From the NCBI GenBank assembly GCA_013003805.1, contig JABDII010000236.1:1-6245 (forward strand): a stretch of DNA of 6,245 nt. Reading direction: 5' to 3'. Below the pieces are notes generated by a model. It ran no database searches. It was given only the letters and a program-made list of their open reading frames with translations, and was not told the origin of the DNA. Below, one piece after another: positions 1-5,229 of the stretch. A program made the translations under genes and the position numbers. The stretch comes from Gemmatimonadales bacterium (GTDB lineage Bacteria; Gemmatimonadota; Gemmatimonadetes; Gemmatimonadales; GWC2-71-9). Position 1 is the first letter of the stretch. The number at the start of each line of letters is the position of its first letter.

Positions 1-35
1 TGGAAGCGTTGATCGACTCCATGCGGGATGCTTGA
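1..35 (+). CDS. C-terminal end of an upstream gene (partial)
   Basis: Reading from base 3, the frame gives EALIDSMRDA and then TGA at 33-35. This is a plausible soluble, helical protein tail, and it ends 31 bases before the UppS start. The other two frames are less convincing: one stops at once (TGA at 10-12), and the other runs through the T-tract and overlaps the UppS start. The fragment is too short to assign a family. It would be the last gene before uppS on the same strand. Confidence 0.3.
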   Translation, partial: EALIDSMRDA

Positions 36-66
36 TCCACCTCTCTTTTTTTTGGGACGGCGCTTT

Positions 67-774
67 ATGAAGCAAAGTACTCACTCATGGCAGGACGGCC
101 TGCACGTCGCCATCATCATGGACGGGAACGGCCGCTGGGCCGCTCGGCGCGGCTGGCCCCGCACGCTGGGACACGCGGCCGGGGTGCGGGCGCTCCGGCG
201 CGTCGTCCGCGCCGCACCCGATGCAGGAGTGGGAGTCCTCACCGTGTTCGCCTTCTCGAGCGACAACTGGCAGAGGCCCCAGCACGAGGTAGCAGCACTC
301 ATGGGACTCCTGGGCGAATACCTCCGGAAAGATGCGGAAGGCTGTGCGGAAGCCGGCGTCAGGCTCCGCGCGATCGGTCGGAGGGATCGGTTGGCTAAGC
401 CCTTGGTCTCAACCATTGAAGAAGCGGAGCGCATCACCGCCCAGGGAAGCCGGCTCTTGCTCCGGATCGCGGTGGACTACTCGGCCCGAGACGCGATCGT
501 GTCCGCCTCGGGTCGCCTGGCCAACGCCTCGACGCGCGAGGACTTCCTGCGCGCGCTCGATCCCGATGGAGGAGGAAAGGAAGTCGACCTGCTGATTCGG
601 ACCGGTGGCGAGCAACGGCTGAGCGATTTTCTTCTATGGGAGTGCGCCTACGCCGAGCTTTGGTTCACGCCGGTGTTCTGGCCCGACTTCGATGGCCAGA
701 CGCTGGAGGTGGCATTGGGCGCGTACCACAATCGCGATCGCCGTTTCGGCGGGCTCTCCAGCCCCGCGGCCTGA
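67..774 (+). CDS. uppS: Isoprenyl transferase (UppS family cis-prenyltransferase)
   Basis: The 235-residue product is a Z-type (cis) prenyltransferase. This family adds isopentenyl diphosphate units to an allylic primer to make polyprenyl diphosphates such as the undecaprenyl carrier for peptidoglycan and O-antigen. Visible signatures are HVAIIMDGNGRW at residues 13-24 with the catalytic/Mg-binding Asp19, FAFSSDNW at 61-68, the diphosphate-binding RTGGEQRLSDF region with Arg178, Arg184 and Ser186, and the AYAEL motif with Glu197. I chose ATG 67 over the in-frame ATG 28: it puts the conserved motif at the usual distance from the N-terminus and has GGGACGG six bases upstream. The usual NYGGR-type segment is replaced by DYSARDAI (137-144), and the protein is shorter than the E. 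coli enzyme (253 residues). It may therefore be a secondary paralogue rather than the housekeeping copy; no cdsA or dxr lies beside it. Product chain length cannot be told from sequence. Confidence 0.9.
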   Translation: MKQSTHSWQDGLHVAIIMDGNGRWAARRGWPRTLGHAAGVRALRRVVRAAPDAGVGVLTVFAFSSDNWQRPQHEVAALMGLLGEYLRKDAEGCAEAGVRLRAIGRRDRLAKPLVSTIEEAERITAQGSRLLLRIAVDYSARDAIVSASGRLANASTREDFLRALDPDGGGKEVDLLIRTGGEQRLSDFLLWECAYAELWFTPVFWPDFDGQTLEVALGAYHNRDRRFGGLSSPAA

Positions 775-800
775 CACACCAACGACTCGGAGCACCACTG

Positions 801-1424
801 ATGCTCGCTCATCTGCTCGGAACCCTCGCGACCCTGGCTGTGTTCGGCCTGGTTGGGATCGCTCTTCTCTGGGGACTGATCGCGTTTCGCCGAGGACGGC
901 GGAGCGCGGCCCTTCGTGCCCTCGCCACCGCCGGTGCCGCGGTGACGCTCTACGGGCTCGGCATCGCCCTGCCCGCGCTCCTGAGCAAGACCAGGGTTCT
1001 CGAGCCGTCTCGAGAGCTTTCCTTCTGCGGGTTCGATTGCCACCTCCACGTTACGGTCCTCGCGGCGCAGGCCGAGCGGGCTTCTGAACCGGGTGCATCC
1101 ACGCGCGTGGTCATCGGGGTGCAGGTGCGGAGCGATGCCGTCCAGGCGCCGGAGCATCCGTCGCTCTTAAGGTTTCGTTTGGTCGATCAACGCGGCCGGG
1201 AGTACCCGCCGGCGGCCTACGACACCGGTCTCCCCCCATTCACCCAAGACCTGGCGGCCGGCGAGAGCTATTCCCGGACACTCTCGTTTGTGGTCCCGGC
1301 CGACGCGGAAACGTTCGGACTCCGGGTGACCTGGCGCGGCTGGTTCGACTACTGGGTGCTGGGCCCGGCCGGCACGTTCGTGAAAAGGAAGACGTTGTTG
1401 GCCCTGCCAATGCCATCGGGGTGA
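801..1424 (+). CDS. Membrane-anchored protein of unknown function, two N-terminal helices
   Basis: The 207-residue product is one I cannot name. Start ATG 801 has GGAG at 789-792, eight bases upstream, and lies 26 bases after the uppS stop, so the two may be co-transcribed. Two hydrophobic helices are visible at about residues 7-29 and 40-61, separated by an Arg-rich cytoplasmic turn (RRGRR). The remaining roughly 145 residues should lie outside the membrane and look beta-rich (alternating stretches near 103-110, 122-129 and 158-166), compatible with an immunoglobulin-like or DUF4352-like sandwich. The stretch FCGFDCHLH at 75-83 packs Cys76, Cys80, His81 and His83 just after the second helix and could bind metal or form a disulfide. 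The DUF4352 resemblance is from memory of fold style, not a search. I see no functional link to the respiratory genes downstream. Confidence 0.75.
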   Translation: MLAHLLGTLATLAVFGLVGIALLWGLIAFRRGRRSAALRALATAGAAVTLYGLGIALPALLSKTRVLEPSRELSFCGFDCHLHVTVLAAQAERASEPGASTRVVIGVQVRSDAVQAPEHPSLLRFRLVDQRGREYPPAAYDTGLPPFTQDLAAGESYSRTLSFVVPADAETFGLRVTWRGWFDYWVLGPAGTFVKRKTLLALPMPSG

Positions 1425-1479
1425 TTGGCTCGCGCATGCTCACCCAGCGGGCATTAGGGGTTCCCCAGCTTCAAACTAG

Positions 1480-1587
1480 AGCTCTGCGGGGCGGCAATTG
1501 CTCGCCGTCGGTGAGAGGTCCGTGTACTTCACGCGTGAGGACCTGGGCGGCTTCACGATTCTCGAGCGCTGGGCCAGACCGGAGTAG
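1480..1587 (+). pseudogene. Short coding-like remnant, possibly a beta-propeller C-terminus
   Basis: Between a TAG at 1477 and a TAG at 1585-1587 lies an open stretch of 35 codons, strongly G/C at third positions. It reads RQLLAVGERSVYFTRED, then a hydrophobic strand, and ends ILERWARPE. The pattern (LLAV, a turn, VYFTRED, an aromatic/hydrophobic strand, stop) resembles the last strands of six-bladed beta-propeller proteins. No ATG is present and the only in-frame GTG is at 1522. It has no upstream body: the previous gene ends at 1424 and the intervening frame is closed at 1477. I read it as a decayed remnant or a truncation by recombination. The propeller assignment is by eye only, and chance coding character in high-G+C DNA is a real alternative. 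Confidence 0.35.
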
Positions 1588-1630
1588 ACCACGCGGTCCG
1601 GGGATCTTGCCTACGGGCCTCGCGCACCCG

Positions 1631-1658
1631 TTGCTAAATCGCCTGAGAGAAATATCTT
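1631..1658 (+). promoter_or_regulatory. Candidate promoter for the respiratory operon
   Basis: TTGCTA (1631-1636) and TATCTT (1653-1658) are separated by 16 bases, each matching the sigma-70 consensus at four of six positions. They sit in a local A+T-rich island: about 36% G+C over 1633-1690, against about two-thirds G+C around it. The island is in the gap before the Rieske gene, where a promoter is expected. ATCTT-ACCGA-AAGAT (1654-1668) overlaps the -10 as a small inverted repeat that could be an operator. The leader to the Rieske start would be roughly 120 bases. Element matches are weak and promoter rules in the host are unknown. Confidence 0.3.
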
Positions 1659-1706
1659 ACCGAAAGATCATCTCCTTATCGTATTAAAGAAGTCGGGCTT
1701 TCACCC

Positions 1707-1722
1707 CTGGCTCCCGAGCCAG
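1707..1722 (+). promoter_or_regulatory. Hairpin in the leader of the Rieske operon
   Basis: CTGGCT (1707-1712) and AGCCAG (1717-1722) form a perfect 6-bp stem around the loop CCCG. It lies about 65 bases before the Rieske start. No T-run follows, so it is not a standard intrinsic terminator. It could stabilise the leader or bind a regulator. Stems this short also occur by chance in G+C-rich DNA. Confidence 0.3.
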
Positions 1723-1774
1723 CGGCTGAGTCCATGCGAGGGCAGCACCGTCGGTAGTCGACCATCCTACGTGC

Positions 1775-1779
1775 GAGGG
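1775..1779 (+). promoter_or_regulatory. Ribosome binding site deciding the Rieske start
   Basis: GAGGG lies two bases before ATG 1782 but eight bases before the in-frame ATG 1788. Normal spacing therefore favours 1788. The site is inside TGCGAGGGC (1772-1780), a 9-base direct repeat of 1735-1743. Confidence 0.5.
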
Positions 1780-1787
1780 CGATGAAG

Positions 1788-2411
1788 ATGGCGGATGAAG
1801 CGCGGCGCCAAGACCTACCCGATTCCGAGGGCGCCCACCGGCGCGAGTTCCTGAAGAACATATCCAGTGTCGCCATGGGCGCCGGCCTTATCGGCGGCTA
1901 CGGCGCCTTCGGCTTGATCGCCGGTCGGTATCTCTATCCCGCCACGGTGGGCGACGTGATGTGGCAGTTCGTGGCCGAGGTAACCGGGATCAAAGTGGGC
2001 GAGGCGATCCGGTATCGCGGCCCCGCGGGCGAGACCATCAACATCACCCGCCGGAGCCGAACCGGAGACGCCGACGATTTCATCGCCCTCTCCAGCACCT
2101 GTCCCCACCTGGGATGCCAGGTGCGCTGGGAGGCGCAGAACAATCGCTTCTTCTGCCCCTGCCACAGCGGCGTGTTCGACCCGACCGGCAAGGCCACCGC
2201 CGGCCCGCCGGGCGAAGCGGGCCAGTCGCTACCGCGCTACAACCTGAAGGTCGAAAACGGAATGCTCCACATCGCGGTTCCGCCACCGCGCTTCTCGAAA
2301 GCGAACGAAACGGGCGGTGTGATCGAAAGCGATGATTGTATCAGTGCGCCGGGACACGACCCCTGCCTCGCCGGCCGTCCCCGTAAGAAGGACTCGGGCG
2401 CCAATGCGTAG
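1788..2411 (+). CDS. Rieske [2Fe-2S] subunit of a quinol-oxidising cytochrome b complex
   Basis: The 207-residue product (209 if ATG 1782 is used) is the Rieske protein that takes one electron from quinol at the Qo site of a bc1/b6f-type complex. A twin-arginine motif RREFLK (18-23) precedes one hydrophobic segment (about 29-49), the usual uncleaved Tat anchor of Rieske subunits. The cluster-binding boxes are CPHLGC (105-110) and CPCHSG (123-128). By family homology Cys105, His107, Cys123 and His126 bind the cluster, and Cys110/Cys125 form the disulfide. After box II the sequence reads VFDPTG where high-potential Rieske proteins have a tuning Tyr, and the usual GS of box II is inverted to SG. 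A tail of about 39 residues after the fold carries two further cysteines (Cys184, Cys193) and a basic RPRKK. The cytochrome b gene follows after 15 bases in the same frame, so translation is probably coupled. Confidence 0.93.
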   Translation: MADEARRQDLPDSEGAHRREFLKNISSVAMGAGLIGGYGAFGLIAGRYLYPATVGDVMWQFVAEVTGIKVGEAIRYRGPAGETINITRRSRTGDADDFIALSSTCPHLGCQVRWEAQNNRFFCPCHSGVFDPTGKATAGPPGEAGQSLPRYNLKVENGMLHIAVPPPRFSKANETGGVIESDDCISAPGHDPCLAGRPRKKDSGANA

Positions 2412-2426
2412 CGCCACGCGATCGCG

Positions 2427-3482
2427 ATGAGAGCCGTCAGCCGTTGGTTCGGCGATCGCCTGCCCGTCACCGGCGGGCACTTCAGGGAGCTGACCAACGA
2501 GCCCGTTCCCTATCACTTGAAGCGCTGGTGGTTCGCCTTGGGCGGCACGCCCGCCTACCTGTTCATCGTCCAGATCTTCACCGGCATCCTCTTGGCCTTC
2601 TATTACGAGGCCTCGCCCACCACTGCCTACGAGTCGGTGGAGTTCATCACGCGCGAGGTGTCGTTCGGCTGGTACATCCGGAGCGTGCACAAGTGGGCAG
2701 CCACGCTGATGATCGTGGCGGTGATCCTGCACCAGATCCGGGTGTTCTTCACCGGCGCCTACCGGCGGCCGCGCGAGATCAACTGGATCGTCGGCATGTG
2801 CCTCCTGTTCTGCACCCTCATGACCGGCTTCACCGGCTACAGCCTGGTGTACGAGCAGCTGAGCTTCTGGGGTGCCACGGTAGGGGCCAACATCACCGAC
2901 ACGGTGCCGCTGATCGGCAGGTTCCTGAAGCGGATGATGCTGGCGGGCGACGGCTACAACCAGGCGACCCTGTCGCGGTTCTTCGTGCTGCACGCGGCCA
3001 TCCTGCCGGTAACCATCGTGCTGCTGGTGGCGGTGCACATCACCATCATCCGCCTCCAGGGTGTCACCGAGTTCCGCTTCAAGGACGAGGAAGAGAGCGG
3101 AGGCACGCCCAAGACGTTCAACTTCTTCCCAGATCACCTCTACACCGAGTTGATCATCGGATTGGTCCTGATGATCCTGCTCAGTGTGTTGGCCACGATC
3201 TTCCCGGCGATGCTGGGCCCCCAGGCCAACCCACTCCAGACCCCAGAGGTGATCAAGCCGGAGTGGTTCTTCTACGTGGCGTTCCGGTGGCTCAAGCTGT
3301 TCAGTGGTACCGCGGCCGTCCTGAGCATGGGCTTCATCGTCTTCGTGATGTTTACCTGGCCGTTCATCGACGACCGGATCAGGAAGCACACGAAGTTCCA
3401 GGAAGCCAGCGTGTGGGTGGGCATCGCCGGCGTGTTGGTGATCATCGGCTTGACCGTGTGGGAGGCGATGGTGAGGCACTAG
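2427..3482 (+). CDS. petB: Cytochrome b, b6-subunit IV type, 7 transmembrane helices
   Basis: The 351-residue membrane subunit carries the quinol-oxidising and quinone-reducing sites. Helices A-D are near residues 42-60, 90-109, 119-140 and 187-208; E-G near 241-260, 295-314 and 329-347. There is no eighth helix, so it looks like cytochrome b6 fused to subunit IV. Haem b ligands are His88 and His102 on helix B and His189 and His204 on helix D; the 15-residue step on D matches b6f rather than mitochondrial bc1 (14). The Qo motif is PEWF (278-281) instead of PEWY. Where b6 has the covalent haem-c(n) Cys35, in FYCLGG, this protein has Ala37, in WWFALGG. GYSLVYEQ (137-144) replaces the usual GYSLPWDQ. 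ATG 2427 has no clear Shine-Dalgarno; the N-terminus fits the family, and coupling to the Rieske stop at 2409-2411 is likely. I am sure of the family. The symbol is by analogy. Confidence 0.95.
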   Translation: MRAVSRWFGDRLPVTGGHFRELTNEPVPYHLKRWWFALGGTPAYLFIVQIFTGILLAFYYEASPTTAYESVEFITREVSFGWYIRSVHKWAATLMIVAVILHQIRVFFTGAYRRPREINWIVGMCLLFCTLMTGFTGYSLVYEQLSFWGATVGANITDTVPLIGRFLKRMMLAGDGYNQATLSRFFVLHAAILPVTIVLLVAVHITIIRLQGVTEFRFKDEEESGGTPKTFNFFPDHLYTELIIGLVLMILLSVLATIFPAMLGPQANPLQTPEVIKPEWFFYVAFRWLKLFSGTAAVLSMGFIVFVMFTWPFIDDRIRKHTKFQEASVWVGIAGVLVIIGLTVWEAMVRH

Positions 3483-3553
3483 ATCGACGCGGCGAAAAGC
3501 GCGCGGCTTCGGTAAGCGAATGACCCAAGTGAGTTACCTAGAGCGTACGTCCA

Positions 3554-3558
3554 GAGGA
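3554..3558 (+). promoter_or_regulatory. Ribosome binding site of the octaheme cytochrome gene
   Basis: GAGGA sits five bases before ATG 3564. The 81-base spacer after the cytochrome b stop (3483-3563) shows no convincing terminator or promoter, which supports co-transcription with the genes upstream. Confidence 0.5.
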
Positions 3559-3563
3559 CATCC

Positions 3564-5204
3564 ATGACTCTCGAGACCAAACGACTTGTCATCGCAGGAC
3601 TCGGCGGCCTGTTTCTGCTCTCCCTGGTGCTGGTGCAGTGGATGGAAACGGCACGCAAGGCAGAGGAAGCCGGCCTCAGGGCCCCGCACGTGTCCGTCCC
3701 GGCGGAGTCGCGGGAGTGCGTGGAATGCCACGCCGAGGAGAATCCCGGGATCATCGCGCACTGGGAAGGGAGCACTCACGCCGAGAAGGGTGTGGGGTGT
3801 GTGGAGTGCCATCAGGCCGCGCTCGAGGATGCCGACAGCTATCTCCATCACGGGGTCCAGATCGCGACGATCGTGACACCGCGCGACTGCTCCCGCTGCC
3901 ACGATCACGAAGCCGATGAATTTGCCCAGAGCCACCACGCCGCCGCAGGGAACATCCTCGCGTCGCTCGACAACTTCCTGGCGGAGACGGTCGAAGGGGC
4001 GCGGATGGCGTTCAATCCGCACTCGCCCACACCCGGGAAGGCGGTGGAATCGGTGAACGGCTTCGCCAGCGCGTTCTCCGGCTGCCAGCAATGCCACGGC
4101 GCCAAGGTGGCGCTTCGCTCCACCGACGGCGGGATGATCACGGTGGACGACCTCGAGCCCGACGCCGACGGACGCCCCACCAATCTGGATGCGGTGTCGC
4201 GCATCGTGCGGGACGAGGACGGTCGCCCCCAACTCCATTCGGGTACCTGGCCCAACACGGGCATCGGGCGGCTGAATCTCGACGGCACCCGCGGCTCGTG
4301 CACCGCCTGCCACAGCCGGCACGACTTCTCGCCCCGGCGGGCCCGCCAGCCGGAGAACTGCGGTAAGTGCCACCTTGGGCCCGACCATCCGCAGAAGGAG
4401 ATCTACGAGGAGTCCAAGCACGGGATTGCATATCGGGATCTCAAGGATGACCTGAACTTGGACGCGGACGAGTGGATCCTCGGCGTGGATTACGCGGCGG
4501 CACCCACCTGCGCCACCTGCCATATGTCGGGCAACATCCGAAACGGCGGGCGAATCACCCACGATCCGGGCGAGCGGATTTCGTGGACCAACCGGCCAGT
4601 GGTGAGCCTGGTCATGGACACCGACGTGAACCACGAGATCGTGACCGAGACCGACCCGGAGACCCGGCGCTCGCTGATCCACGACACGGCGGAGCAGAAG
4701 CGTAACCGGATGAAGGAAGTGTGCTCGCACTGCCACACCGACGACTACGTGAACTCCTTCTATCGGCAGTATGACGACCTGGTCATTCTGTACAACGAGA
4801 AATTCGCCAAGCCGGGTCGCGACATCATGGGCGCTCTGGTGAGCAACGGGCTCCGCTCGCCCACCAACTTCGACGAAGAGATCGAGTGGGCCTGGTTCTA
4901 TCTGTGGCACCACGAGGGCCGTCGCGCGCGCCACGGCGCCGCGATGATGGCGCCGGACTACACCCACTGGCATGGGATGTACGAGGTCGCCGAGCGGTTC
5001 TATATGGAGCTGATCCCGATGGCGCGCGAGATCGCTAGCCACGCCCGGACCGAGGGTCGGGTGGGAGCGGCGCGAGCGGTGGAGCGGGTCGTGAACGATA
5101 TTCTGGCGCGGCCGGAGCATGCCTGGTTCGAAAGAGGCGCCGAGGGGCAAGCCGAGCGGATCCGGGCCGAGATGGAGCGCCGGTACGGCAGGCAGCAAAA
5201 CTGA
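3564..5204 (+). CDS. hao: Octaheme c-type cytochrome, hydroxylamine oxidoreductase (HAO) family, membrane-anchored
   Basis: The 546-residue product has exactly eight CXXCH haem motifs, starting at Cys52, 79, 109, 174, 246, 266, 316 and 387. HAO-family landmarks are WPNTGIGRLNLDGTRG (229-244), the closely spaced fifth and sixth haems, GPDHPQKEIYEESKHG (272-287), and a haem-free helical C-terminal part of about 155 residues with WHHEGRRARHGA (448-459) and PDYTHWHG (464-471). Family members oxidise hydroxylamine or hydrazine, or run in reverse to reduce nitrite or hydroxylamine. The direction depends largely on whether a tyrosine cross-links the active-site haem (Tyr467 in Nitrosomonas). Tyr466, Tyr473 and Tyr480 are candidates here, but I cannot align them safely. 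One hydrophobic segment (about 8-25) with no clear AXA cleavage site suggests an uncleaved anchor with the haems outside the cytoplasm. With no cytochrome c1/f in view and NapA next, it probably accepts electrons from the Rieske protein (inference). Confidence 0.92.
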   Translation: MTLETKRLVIAGLGGLFLLSLVLVQWMETARKAEEAGLRAPHVSVPAESRECVECHAEENPGIIAHWEGSTHAEKGVGCVECHQAALEDADSYLHHGVQIATIVTPRDCSRCHDHEADEFAQSHHAAAGNILASLDNFLAETVEGARMAFNPHSPTPGKAVESVNGFASAFSGCQQCHGAKVALRSTDGGMITVDDLEPDADGRPTNLDAVSRIVRDEDGRPQLHSGTWPNTGIGRLNLDGTRGSCTACHSRHDFSPRRARQPENCGKCHLGPDHPQKEIYEESKHGIAYRDLKDDLNLDADEWILGVDYAAAPTCATCHMSGNIRNGGRITHDPGERISWTNRPVVSLVMDTDVNHEIVTETDPETRRSLIHDTAEQKRNRMKEVCSHCHTDDYVNSFYRQYDDLVILYNEKFAKPGRDIMGALVSNGLRSPTNFDEEIEWAWFYLWHHEGRRARHGAAMMAPDYTHWHGMYEVAERFYMELIPMAREIASHARTEGRVGAARAVERVVNDILARPEHAWFERGAEGQAERIRAEMERRYGRQQN

Positions 5205-5229
5205 TGCATACGCCGAAGGAAGCATCGCT

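Noticed and set aside
26..53. Terminator-like element: GGAT/ATCC hairpin followed by eight T
   Set aside because: The stem is only 4 bp and is separated from the T-run by seven bases, so it is not a convincing intrinsic terminator; the T-tract was noted but not called.
1456..1467. AGGGGTTCCCCT-like palindrome after the unknown membrane protein
   Set aside because: The loop is too small for a good hairpin, with no T-run after it, so it is not called as a terminator.
1587..1598. GACC-ACGC-GGTC inverted repeat
   Set aside because: A 4-bp stem is expected by chance in this composition and no T-run follows.
1421..1687. Open frame of 88 codons in the gap after the unknown membrane protein
   Set aside because: It would start on a GTG overlapping the previous stop; its translation is Arg/Pro/Ser-rich without structure, and a different frame looks more coding-like over 1480-1587.
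2229..3479. Antisense open frame of 416 codons, rich in His, Asp and Glu
   Set aside because: It is a mirror of the cytochrome b gene; the composition is the typical artefact of reading a high-G+C membrane protein gene backwards.
2444..3523. Same-strand open frame of 359 codons in another frame over cytochrome b
   Set aside because: Arg/His/Gly-rich low-complexity translation without motifs; the overlapping frame is a certain cytochrome b.
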